Shown: positions 21,095 to 30,899 of the stretch, in pieces
Position numbering within the stretch: position 1 is the stretch's first letter
How the letters are laid out: every line of letters begins with the position of its first letter
Assembly: GCF_028640845.1 (NCBI RefSeq)
Contig: NC_080539.1
Location: 157,169,236-157,233,235 of the forward strand
Direction: 5' to 3'
Source: Ahaetulla prasina
Taxonomy: Eukaryota; Chordata; Lepidosauria; Squamata; Colubridae
Length of the DNA stretch: 64,000 nucleotides
Position numbers and translations under genes: made by a program
Notes under the pieces: model-generated
What the model saw: the letters and a program-made list of their open reading frames with translations, nothing else
What the model was told of the DNA's origin: nothing
Databases searched by the model: none

Positions 21095-21412
21095 ATGACA
21101 TGATAGTGGTATTCCAATATTTGAGGAGTTGCCACTTATTTTCCAAAGCACCTGAAGGTTGAACAAGAAGCAATGGATGAAAAATTAATCAAGGTGAAAA
21201 CCAATGTAGAATTAAGAAGAAATTTCCTGACGGTAAGAACAATCAATCAGTGGAACGGCTTGCCTTCAGAGATTGTGGGTGCTTCAACACTGGAGGTTTT
21301 CAAGAACAGATTGGATAGCCATTTATTTAGAATGGTACAGGGTCTTTTGCTTGAACAGAGGGGTGAACTAGAAGATCTCCAAAGTCTCTTCCATCTCTGT
21401 TCTGTTACATCC
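21095..21412 (+). mobile_element. CR1-type LINE 3' fragment
   Basis: The 125-codon frame at 21173 encodes 'ELRRNFLTVRTINQWNGLPS' and then a 'TLEVFKNRLDSHLF'-like segment, the C-terminus of CR1 ORF2. The 3' UTR residue 'GGTGAACTAGAAGATCTCC' follows. It is 5'-truncated. Confidence 0.85.
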
Positions 21413-22015
21413 TTCTCAGCAGCAATACATTTCCTAGCCTACTTCTTCAAAGTTCACAGAGTAGACTTTTTGGAAAGTCCACAGACTTTCACAGAAGGTA
21501 CCACGGATTGCAGAGTATTACAGGGAATAACACTGATTGCACAATTCTGATCTTTGTAGCTATAGACACCCCATGCATTTGTTATCTCTCTTCAAGCACT
21601 GGTCTGCAGTGCGTTTCTTGACTGGTTGTTCCTTTAATCTTGAAGATTGATTCTAAATGCAAATCTGTCTACCACTTTCATGTAATGAAAGATAAATCTA
21701 TTCAAATATAGCCATGAATGTTAGCTACTGCATAATGGCCAGCATTATTAGTTATATTATCTATGTTTTGTTAATTAATTATGTCTGTGCAAGTGTCACA
21801 AAGGAGCAGAAGTACTGAACACAAATGTGTGAAATAATTTCAGACGTTTGCATATGTATTTATATAATACATTATATAATGCGCACTAATTTTTATTGTG
21901 GTGTTTCTTCACTTGTTTTCCTTTTGGCTGCTTTTTATTTCAGCATTTTAACTTCAGATTTATTTATAACAGAAAAATAAATTGAAATAAATTGGCTATA
22001 TAATCTTAAAGAATG
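21413..22015. other. No gene recognised
   Basis: AT-rich intergenic sequence without recognisable elements. Confidence 0.45.
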
Positions 22016-22033
22016 TATAGATAGATGATAGAT

Positions 22034-22081
<48 letters not shown>

Positions 22082-22126
22082 TAGATATAGATATAGATAT
22101 AGATATAGATATAGATATAGATATAA
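22016..22126. repeat. (GATA)n followed by (ATAGAT)n microsatellite
   Basis: About 13 GATA units after an imperfect start, then seven or eight hexamers ATAGAT. GATA arrays (Bkm-type) are a known feature of snake genomes. Confidence 0.95.
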
Positions 22127-23230
22127 TCTTTCCAAAACTATAATTTGAATCCATGAGCCATAAGTGAACAATTTATATCTTAAATAAGATACTACTTATT
22201 CCAGAAATAAGAATAAATTGAAGATGCTACCAAGGGCTTTGAAAAGGAAGAAATCTATTTTTGAAGAGTATTACACATAATTCTCAAATCAGCAGGAGTT
22301 TCAAGTAGGGCATCTAAACAAACAAACCTGTATGCAGCCAACATACAGTAAGCATTCAAAAGAAAGAAACCCTGAAATTTGGGGATCTACTCCCCTCAAA
22401 AGAAAAAGAGAGAAAGAGCTCATCTGCCCCATCACATATTCTAGTAACCCCAATTCAATCACTCACTCAAACAATCACTCAATCACTTCCCATTTTAAAG
22501 AAAAACTGCTTGGAGAAAACAAAACAAAACAAATCTTTCTTTCAAGTAAATACAATACGGTAGTTATTCGGAATCAAACTTCTCCTATGAAATTAAAAGA
22601 TATAGATTGGAATCCAGAGGTGTTCAGTATAGAGAAAAGCAAACTCTTAGGCTGGAGGGCATAATTGGGATTTGGAGGGCTTACTACGGTTTCTTTCACA
22701 CACAAAAAAGATCCCTCATGAATACCACCAGTCTTGAAATACTTTTTGATTATAAATCAAAACTAAGGATACTGTCTTCATCCTCCGCCTGTGTTCTGAG
22801 AGTAATTTTATCACTGCAGCTTACTTTGGCATTTTTCCTGAGACATTGGACTAACTTCCAAACAAAGCATTAGCCTGTCACCACCTGTCATCTGTATTTT
22901 CTTTAATACCTAAGCGGTATACATATGATCAATAGGTATTTTTGTAAGGAAAGATTACGATAGAAGGAGGTGCCTTGCTTTGCACTATACCGACTTCCTC
23001 TCATTTTTAATTAAAAACCTGAACAATAATGATGATTATGTGGAGGGGAGGGGGGACTGGAAGGACCCTGGTAGCACACACCAATGATGCTGTCTAGTTT
23101 AGAGTCCAAAAGATAGATGTTCCTTAATGCAGCTGGTCCAACTTAATGCCTTCCAATCCAATAATCTGGGACTACCAAACTCCAAGAATTTCTAAGAAAT
23201 TCTGGAATGGGTAATCCAATCTACTTGATG
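22127..23230. other. No gene recognised
   Basis: Frames of 88-110 codons at 22332-22873 have no recognisable domains. This stretch may be single-copy. Confidence 0.45.
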
Positions 23231-23463
23231 TCTATGGAGAATCTCAATCATGCAAGCCATGATTGCCCCAAAGGTGCTTTTTCAAAAGGCAAGCGGACTT
23301 TAGTTTTTCGTTGAAGATGTTTCACTTCTCATCCAAGAAACTTCTTCAGTTCTAAGCCACATAATGCTTCAGAACTAAAAAATGTTTCTTGGGTGAGAAG
23401 TGAAATGTCTTCAACGAAAAGCAAAGTCCGGTTACCTTTTCAAAAAGCACCTTTCGGACAACC
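23231..23463. mobile_element. Fold-back (palindromic) element, family 1, copy 1
   Basis: The left arm 'AAGGTGCTTTTTCAAAAGGC...CTTCTCATCCAAGAAAC' is the imperfect reverse complement of the right arm 'GTTTCTTGGGTGAGAAGTG...CTTTTCAAAAAGCACCTTT'. The arms are ~85 bp with a ~20-bp spacer. An extra flank 'TCTATGGAGAATCTCAATCA' on the left matches the right flank of copy 2 in inverse. It is non-coding. Confidence 0.88.
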
Positions 23464-24056
23464 AATCTATTAGAAGATACCAGATTGGGAAAAGCTGGTT
23501 TGGCAGAAAATCTTGAATAATCAATAATCAGCAATGGTTCTAAAGTATGCCTCTCCTTCAGTCTTAAGAAATAGTCATTTTGTTGGTGGGCTAAAATGGA
23601 GCTCTCAGCATCTATGCTGAAACCCTTGATGCTCTGAGGATCAAATATATATATATATATATATATTAAAGTTTGAGTCAGCAGTTTCATCCATTGGAAT
23701 GAATAGCTGGCAATACAAAATTGCAGACAAATCCAGTTTGCAGGGAACATGTGGAGAGCAGTCCACTAAAGAAAACTTCCCTCAACCCCAGATTTATCAA
23801 AAGAAGTAAGATGGAAATCCAATTCAGTGTGGAGGAAAGGGCATCAAATTTCAATTTTGGTTTCAATTACCCTTCAATTCTATGGAGCCTGTTGTACACA
23901 ATCAAGAATAGTACACTAGTAGACAGCCCTGGATTACAGACATCAAGCATGCCACTTCCTAATTCTAATGCTAATGCTGTTAGGATGGTTGGTTCCCTAA
24001 TAACTCAAAGGCCAATTCAAATCAGTATTATCACTAGGAAGTAAGATATAAAACTA
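23464..24056. other. No gene recognised; short (TA)n at 23645-23668
   Basis: Intergenic sequence with a 12-unit AT dinucleotide run. Confidence 0.5.
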
Positions 24057-24316
24057 GGGCCGTGGTGGCTCAGGCTGTAAGATAGCCTGTTATTAAAACA
24101 CAGCTGCCTGCAATTACTGCAGGTTCTAGTCCCACCAGGCCCAAGGTTGACTCAGCCTTCCTTTATAAGGTAGGTAAAATGAGGACCCAGATTGTTGGGG
24201 GGGCAATAAGTTGACTTTGTAAATATACAAATAGAATGAGACTATTGCCTTACACACTGTAAGCCGCCCTGAGTCTTCGGAGAAGGGCGGGATATAAATG
24301 TAAATTAAAAAAACAA
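24057..24316 (+). mobile_element. tRNA-derived SINE with LINE-type tail
   Basis: The tRNA-like head has a box-A-like 'GTGGCTCAGGC' and a box-B-like 'GGTTCTAGTCCC'. The body has 'GGTAGGTAAAATGAGGACCC' and 'AGATTGTTGGGGG'. The tail 'CCGCCCTGAGTCTTCGGAGA...AGGGCGG' is the same hairpin as the L2/CR1-clade LINEs of this window. It is essentially full length. Its RT is presumably supplied by that LINE. Confidence 0.9.
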
Positions 24317-24394
24317 ACAAACTGCCCAACATGCTTAATCTCAATTACCCAGGCCTGTCGATGGAACAGCTGCCAGCATCACATCCTCCTGTAT

Positions 24395-24482
24395 GGACAT
24401 ATGAACTATAATAATAATAATAGGTTGTGTGAATAATAATAATAATGGTAGTAGTAGTAGTAGTAATAATAGTAATAATAAT
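24395..24482. repeat. (ATA)n/(GTA)n trinucleotide microsatellites
   Basis: Interrupted AAT and AGT runs. Confidence 0.9.
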
Positions 24483-24534
24483 GTCATTATGTAAAAAATA
24501 CAACTTACCTGTATCCAAAAAGTCATAAAGAACA

Positions 24535-25020
24535 TAAAGTTGAAAAAGTACTAGAAAATGGGAAGGTGAAGATCTTGTGGGACTTTGGAATACAGACGGA
24601 TCATCACTTGGAACACAACACACCAGATATCACAGTTGTCGAAAACTGAAACGTACAATTTATTGACATCGCGGTACCAGGAGATGCCAGAGTCGAAGAA
24701 AAAGAACTGGAAAAAATCATGAAATATCGCGACCTGTCCATCAAAACTACACGGCTATGGATGAAACATGTAAAGTGATACCATTGTCATCGGGACACTT
24801 GGTACCATGTCCAAGAATTTTATAAGATACATCAACAAATTGCAGCTTCCTGCAATAACACCAGTGGAATGGCAAAAAACTATGCTACTTGGAACATCGT
24901 ACATTTTAAGAAGATACTTGGTTGATATGCTGGCAGCAACCCGTATCAACCATTAGCACCACCAATGGTATTTGTGATGCATTTTTGAATGTTCAGTTGA
25001 CTGAGTTTCATATTTAATGA
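24535..25020 (+). mobile_element. Decayed LINE fragment, R4/Dong-like
   Basis: The translated + strand carries, with two or more stops, 'VLENGKVKILWDFGIQTDHH', 'NTPDITVVEN' and 'FIDIAVPGDARVEEKE', then a KYRDLS-like motif. This pattern is typical of the C-terminal part of R4/Dong-type ORFs. A short A-rich 3' end follows (AATGAATAAAGTAAATAATC). The family call is from memory. The frame is broken and it is not functional. Confidence 0.55.
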
Positions 25021-25394
25021 ATAAAGTAAATAATCATAATAATAGATGGAGAGGGAGGAGGAGGAGGGTGACCAAATGGAAAAATGAGGAGACTATTTGG
25101 GTCTTTTAAGAGAGATGATGAAAGCAAGGATTTCTTCAACTTAAAACCTGTTGTTTTGTTGAATTTCAGCTCCCATAAGTCCCAAAAGATTTATTCAGAA
25201 TGTGTGTATATATGGCAATGCATGTTTAGAAACGCATATACAGTATATATTCCAACAATTCTTGACCATTGTTTTAGTTAGGAATGTAAAACTCAAATAT
25301 TCTAGAGGTAAAAGTCTTGAGGCCCAGCCTGCTCAGTGATTTCAATCCCTAGAGCTATCCCCCTCTCTCTCAATGGCTATTTAATTCTAGTCTT

Positions 25395-25510
25395 TTAGTT
25401 CTTCCAGGGAGTTCTCAACTTGCAACTGATTGCTTAGCAACCATTTCAAAGTTATGACAGAGACACCCCCCCCCCAAAAAAAAAGTACTTACGACTCGAT
25501 TCAAAGTTTT
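25395..25510. mobile_element. Fragment of the 'AGTCCTCAACTTACAAC' DNA transposon family
   Basis: 'CAGGGAGTTCTCAACTTGCA' followed by ACTGATTGCTTAGCAACCA resembles the TIR of the element at 50930-51312. The other half may lie beyond the SINE, from 25790 to about 25990. Confidence 0.45.
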
Positions 25511-25527
25511 TTTTTTGTTTTTTTTTG

Positions 25528-25787
25528 TTTACATTTATACCCCGCCCTTCTCCGAAGACTCAGGGCGGCTTACAGTGTATAAGGCAATAGTCTCATTCTA
25601 TTTGTATATTTTTACAAAGTCAACTTATTGCCCCCCCAACAATCTGGGTCCTCATTTTACCTACCTTATAAAGGATGGAAGGCTGAGTCAACCTTGGGCC
25701 GGGCTCGAACCTGCAGTAATTGCAGGCTACTGTGTTCTTAATAAGCCTTAATAACAGGCTTTTACCAGCGTGAGCTAAACCGGCCCC
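25528..25787 (-). mobile_element. tRNA-derived SINE with LINE-type tail, minus strand
   Basis: Reverse-complement match to the SINE at 24057. It runs tail 'CCGCCCTTCTCCGAAGACTC', then 'CAACAATCTGGGTCCTCATT', then box B complement 'GGGCTCGAACCTGC', then a head ending 'GAGCTAAACCGGCCC'. Confidence 0.9.
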
Positions 25788-26039
25788 TAAAGTTACAATG
25801 GCTGGGCTCCCTTATCCCCTGCAGTTACATTTGGGCTCTCAGCAACTAGCTTGCATTTACTGCCATTTGCAGTGTCCCATGGTCTGTGATTTATCATGGT
25901 GTTTTGTTTTTTTTGCCAGAAATTGGTATTTACTTCAGGTTTCTGGCAAAAAATGCAATTACAGAAAATGGCTTCACTCAATGACTACAGATTCACATAA
26001 AAACTATAGTGATCCGCTTAATGTCTTGATGAAGGTATT

Positions 26040-26228
26040 TTTTTCTTTTATATACACTGAGAGCGTATGCACCAAATTTCTTGTGTATCCAATCACACTT
26101 GGCCAATAAAAAATTCTATTCTATTCTATTCTATTCTATTCTATTCTATTCTATTCTATTCTATTCTATTCTATTCTATTCTATTCTATTCTATTCTTCT
26201 ATTCTATTCTATTCTATTCTATTCTACA
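26040..26228 (+). mobile_element. LINE 3' tail with long (ATTCT)n
   Basis: Tail sequence 'ATACACTGAGAGCGTATGCA' followed by 'CCAATCACACTTGGCCAATA', then about 22 ATTCT units with a single CTTCT interruption near 26198. Same family as 15383 and 37995. Confidence 0.93.
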
Positions 26229-26502
26229 TTAGAGATGCTATGTGATTCAGATAAAAACACAACTGGGGCAAATTTATCTGCTCAATCCAGCAAGTTTAAA
26301 AATAAAGACTTCAGGTAGATCCAGCTCCATGGCTCTATACTCCCTATGTGCATTTGTACAGGGCTATGAACAACCAGAAAGCCCTCCGATACAAACACAC
26401 ACACACACTATATTCTGTGGATGTCCTTTGCTCCACCTTCATCTGAATATGTCTCTATTATGAACAGCCATTTTTTTCTTAAGATGCCAGAGAAAAGGGT
26501 CA

Positions 26503-26523
26503 AGGTTAGGGTTAGGCTTAGGG
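26503..26523 (+). repeat. Short telomere-like TTAGGG run
   Basis: GGTTAGGGTTAGGCTTAGGG: about three imperfect units, too short to be a true interstitial telomere. Confidence 0.5.
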
Positions 26524-26567
26524 ACCCAAGGAAATGTCACTTTTTTTCAGAATTTGGCCATTTGATT

Positions 26568-26766
26568 CAGGGATAGTATTCACTTACCTTCACTACCGGT
26601 TCACAAATGACAGCGCACGCACCACCTCTGCACATGCGCAGGACCTTCTGCGCATGTGCAGTGTCAAAAAGGGACGTAATGACATCCGGGCGGGTGGGGG
26701 AGCCTCCTGCAAGCTGCCGCTACCGGTTTTCCCAAACCGGATAGAACCGGCTGAATAGCACCACTG
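26568..26766. mobile_element. hAT miniature element (199 bp)
   Basis: It starts CAGGGATAGTATTC and ends GAATAGCACCACTG. The flanks ATTTGATT and ATTTAATT are an 8-bp duplication with one mismatch. It has internal 'CTACCGGTT' near both ends and 'GCGCATGTGCAG'. Same family as 27117-27317. Confidence 0.85.
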
Positions 26767-27067
26767 ATTTAATTCTCTCCCCCCACACCCCACACATCCT
26801 TTCTTCTTTGCAGTGATGGAATCCAGAATCCACTTCATTAATTTGTTGAGGAAATTTGTCACAGTGGAATTTAGTCTGATTGATTAACATACCTTCATAC
26901 ATTTTCCAGCTTGGAGTACATGGTATCACTGCTCTTCACAGGACCCTTTTCTCTGTCAATTACAAGATCATTCAGCTATGTCCCTGGTGATCTGTTTGAA
27001 AATCAAAATAAGGTAGAGAGAAAACTAAAGCTGATGTAGATGTAGCCAGAAACTCTATGGGTTAAAG

Positions 27068-27402
27068 CACAGATGTCAAACCCATGACGTCACATTGCCT
27101 TCAGGTGACATTTTTCCAGGGGTGAAATTTACTTAACTTCGCTACCGGTTTGCAAATGTGAGTGCGTGCATGCACCTCCTCCATGCATGCGCAGAGCCTT
27201 CTGTGCATGCGCAGAGGGTCAAAAATGGAATGTGATGACGCCGGGCAGGTGGGTGGAGCCTCCCGCCGCTGCTACCGGTTTTCCCGAGCCAGATAGAACC
27301 ACTCAATTTCACCACTGGTTTTTTCCCTTCACAGAGCTGGGGTGGGTGTGGCCTGCGCATGATGCATCCGGCCCGCAGGCCGCCAGTTTGACACCTCTGT
27401 GT
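27068..27402. mobile_element. hAT-Charlie-like element carrying a nested hAT element
   Basis: The ends are CAGATGTCAAACCCATG and CCGCCAGTTTGACACCTCTG. TTAAAG repeats on both sides. The interior 'CAGAGCTGGGGTGGGTGTGG' matches 2047-2066. The 27117-27317 element interrupts it. Confidence 0.82.
27117..27317. mobile_element. Nested hAT miniature element
   Basis: It starts CAGGGGTGAAATTTAC and ends CAATTTCACCACTG. The flanks CATTTTTC and GTTTTTTC are a diverged 8-bp duplication. Same family as 26568-26766. Confidence 0.85.
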
Positions 27403-28367
27403 TAAAGCATAACAACATTTTAGCAATGAACATTAAGCATGTTGTTGTTCTGTTTCTGTGTCTGTTTGTAAATTCTGTCTTGTTTTAATCCTACCCAATT
27501 ACACCAAATGCATCTTCCAGTTACATAAATAATGCTCTTTCCTACCATGTTTTTCCTTAGGAATGCACCTTCTTTAATGAACAATTATTTCCTTAAACAA
27601 GGAAATAATTATCTGAAGAATAATGTATCATTTCATGTGGTGTTAGCATGATTACTTTGTACTTTTAAAGTTTTGATGTGGTGAACCAAATTGCTTTTTG
27701 ATCTTCATGGTTTAAACCTCCTCCACCTAAAAAAAATGACATGACATTTATTTGTTATTTTTCTATTGAGCTTCTTTAAGATGAAATTTGGAACAGAGTT
27801 TTCTGCTATTCAGAGGTAGCCCAAGCAAATTTGGTAAAATGTTAGATGACAGGGTAGAGATATCTAGGTCCCAGTCCATCTTCAGCCAGGTAAAACAGTA
27901 ACTAGTATATTAGACACAGCAATTTTCAGGCTAACCTATCTCACAGAGGATTGTGGAGATAAAAACAAAAGGAGATTTCGATGCAAGCTATCGTGAGCTC
28001 CTACAGAAAAAAAACAGTATGTAAACATAGTGTAACTAAAACTAGCCAAGTAAAAATAAATGAACTAAACCTTGTGAACTAGAAATCACTTTCACTGATG
28101 ACTGCTATGGTTCTTGTAGTAGCAAAACCAATTAATTTTATTATGTATTTTAAGAAGTACTCTGTTCTGAATTTACTAATGTTCAGCTTACTGGGACCTC
28201 TTCAGTTTTTAATGTTATTGGGGGGTGGGAATACTATATTAATGGTATCCACCCAATTCATCGTGTTATACATTTTTATCATTTTTTCCCTACTGTAAAA
28301 AGCTCAGTGTAGTCAAATTTCGGTTCACCAGCTCTATATTTTTTCAGCTTTATAATATTGTCTACAA
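27403..28367. other. No gene recognised
   Basis: AT-rich intergenic sequence; the 66-codon frame at 28098 is unsupported. Confidence 0.5.
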
Positions 28368-28500
28368 CAGAGGTCTCCAACCTTGGCCACTTTAAGACTT
28401 GTGGACCAACTCCCAGAGTTCCTCAGCCAGCTTTGCTGGCTGAGGAATTCTGGGAGTTGAAGTCCACAAGTCTTAAAGTGACCGAAGTTGGAGATCCCTG
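28368..28500. mobile_element. Palindromic hAT-like miniature element (133 bp)
   Basis: It starts CAGAGGTCTCCAACCTTGG and ends CGAAGTTGGAGATCCCTG. The two halves are near-perfect complements around the centre (CAGCCAGCTTTGCTGGCTG). The flanks GTCTACAA and GTTTACAA form an 8-bp duplication with one mismatch. Confidence 0.88.
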
Positions 28501-29639
28501 GTTTACAACATGTGGTCCACTGGAAATGAACACTGTAGACCAACCATGGTCACATCACAGATTTTTATAAAGGATTTGCAGCATAACTATTGACAGTTTT
28601 ATTACTTTTTAAAACAAAAACTCTCTCCAGCATCAAAATTGCCTTTTTCACAACATCCAGACATTTGGACAAATTCCCTGAATTTTCCCTCACAACTCAA
28701 CTTACTTTTCCTAAGCAACCAGTTTCAGCTTATAACCCTGTACTGAGTATTTGACGTCAGGACTTTTTGTCTTTGCCCTAAGACACGTAATTTTCCACTT
28801 GTTTACCCTGAATGAAAGACATTGGTCATTTTATAGCTTTTTGCCACAGTTTGCAGAGAAAGTTCTTAAGAGTTCTTTGCCATTCTTTTTATTTCAACCT
28901 ACCTAAATAATTTGATGTCATCGGTAGGCCACCACCCTACTTATTCCAATCTCTAGACCATTTATGGAGAAGTCAAAAAAACACCACTCCCAATACAGAT
29001 CTTTGGGTGACTTCACTATTTACACCCTTCTGTTGCAAATCCTATCAATTTGTGTATACACCCTGCTTTCAGTTTAAGCGGCAATAAATAAAAGGGCCTC
29101 TCCACTAATCCTGTGGCTGATAAACTTGTTCAGGATTCTTCTTTGAGGGATTTTTTCAGAAGCTTTCTTGTACGTCCAAGTAAACAATGCCTGCTAGATC
29201 ACCCTCATCCGCACGCTTCCTGAGGTACTCAGAAGGCTTACCTCTGCAGTCAGTATATCATGTTTTGTCTGCGTTCTACTTTTCTTTGCTCCTCCCCGCT
29301 AAAATCCATTATTATTATTTTTTTCAATGCTGAAGCCGAGAACAGAATGTAGTCACTAGAAACATCAAGAGGAAAAACGTGTTTGATCTTACAATACCTA
29401 GTTGAATCCTTCTATGTGCTGGGTACTTTTATCTTTAAGCAAAGTTTCTACGAGTTCACCCAGGACACATTTAAGCCAGAGATCCCAATCTTTTTGGACC
29501 AGGGAGTATTTACAACATTTTGAGAGTATGTGGGTTCTCTACAAAAATGCCTTGAGAATGTAGCCTGTTCACACAGTAGGTGTGGCTGTCATAAAACACA
29601 ATTGTTGAAGGCAAACTGATGCGTTTGCCCATGGCCGTT
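28501..29639. other. No gene recognised
   Basis: Intergenic. Parts of 29040-29280 read like old LINE sequence but no motif is clear. Confidence 0.45.
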
Positions 29640-29814
29640 CTGTGTGTGTGTGTGAGTGAGAGAGAGAGAGAGACAGAGAGAGGAAGGGAGGGAGGGAGGG
29701 AGAAGGAGGGGGAGGGAGAGAGGGAGAGGGAGGGAGGGAGAAGGAGGGGGAGGGAGAGAGGGAGAGGGAGAGGGAGGGAGGGAGGGAGAGAGAGAGAGAG
29801 AGAGAGAGGGAGCT
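29640..29814. repeat. (GT)n plus (GA)n/(GGGA)n purine-rich satellite
   Basis: An almost uninterrupted purine + strand for ~155 bp. A duplicated ~50-bp module 'GGAGGGAGGGAGAAGGAGGG' is repeated. The resulting S/L/P-rich and E/R/G-rich open frames are artefacts. Confidence 0.95.
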
Positions 29815-30564
29815 CTTTAAACTCATTTGAAGTGCCTGATCTTCTGATTTCCCCGGCACTTGACACATATGATCCCAACAACTTGTAATATAAAGATTAT
29901 CACTTCTATCAATTATGCCTATCTGTGACCATAATAAAAATTGTTCTGATTTGATTCAGTTCTATCATACACAATCAAACCTTCAAAGATGATGGTACAA
30001 CACTGTACCATCTGTACCATAAAGCACCATAAACAGTAAATGTATATATAACAGTCAAGGCAAATTCTATCTCTTTCAGTCCTAAGCCCATAGTATGGAG
30101 CAAAAGATGCCAAAATGGATGAGAAAATGGTCACTGTTCCATTAGGCTGTTCACCCACCACTTGCTGGACATAGGTTGGCTCTCTTAAAGAACAATGACC
30201 TGCTTCTACTGCTGCGTCAGACCCAGATTCCCAAAAACTTCTAGTTCGCATTAGATGACCATTCCCAAATCACTGTGGTCCCCACAGAGTGTTGAAGCTC
30301 ATCACATTGGAGCAGCCACTCTGATCATTGTCACTGCTGACTAAATGGAGGACACAATCAACTCTACTGCCCAAATTAGGGGTGCTTTTAGAACTACGGT
30401 GCCATCCCTGGCTCAATGAAGAATCCCTTTGGCCGTGTGTCCTGGTTCAGGACCGGAACTGAGCCACGATCCTTCATCAGCTGCTGGACCATTCTTCAGT
30501 CATCCAACAGATCATATCACCCACCGAAGTCAATGCCATGGCCATTTCTTGCATCAGACTAGAC
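29815..30564. other. No gene recognised
   Basis: Intergenic; the 110-codon minus frame at 29919 has no recognisable domain. 30360-30560 is moderately GC-rich, unidentified. Confidence 0.45.
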
Positions 30565-30891
30565 CAGGTGTAAAATTCAGCAGGTTCTAACAGGTTCTGG
30601 AGAACCGGTAGGGGAAATTTTGAGTCGTTCGGAGAACTGGCAAATATCACTTTTGGCTGGCCTCAGAGTGAGGTGGGAATGGAGATTTTGCGATATCCTT
30701 CCCCCAGGAGTGGGGACGGAATGGGGATTTTGCAGTATCCTTCCCCTGGAGTGGGGTGGGAATGGAGATTTTGCAATATCCTTCCCCCAGGAGTGGGGAC
30801 AGAATGGGGATTTTGCAGTATCCTTCCCCTGCCACACCCACCAAGTCACACCCACAGAACCGGTAGGGAAAAATTTTGTATTCCACCCCTG
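30565..30891 (-). mobile_element. hAT miniature element with four internal ~40-bp units
   Basis: It starts CAGGTGTAAAATTCAGCAGG and ends ATTCCACCCCTG, with a perfect 8-bp duplication GACTAGAC (30557-30564 and 30892-30899). It lies in reverse orientation relative to 5834-6182. Four tandem units, each with 'GGGGATTTTGCAGTATCC'-type sequence, alternate between two subtypes (TGGGAATGGAGATTTTG and ACGGAATGGGGATTTTG). Confidence 0.93.
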
Positions 30892-30899
30892 GACTAGAC

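Noticed and set aside
24057..24130. tRNA gene suggested by box A/B motifs
   Set aside because: The cloverleaf is not maintained and the segment is the head of a SINE with a LINE tail; the same holds for the heads at 25787, 37148, 41910, 46311 and 50415.
26503..26523. Interstitial telomeric repeat
   Set aside because: Only about three imperfect units; expected by chance in a window of this size.
29510..29888. 123-, 99- and 89-codon frames rich in S/L/P or E/R/G
   Set aside because: Translations of a purine microsatellite.
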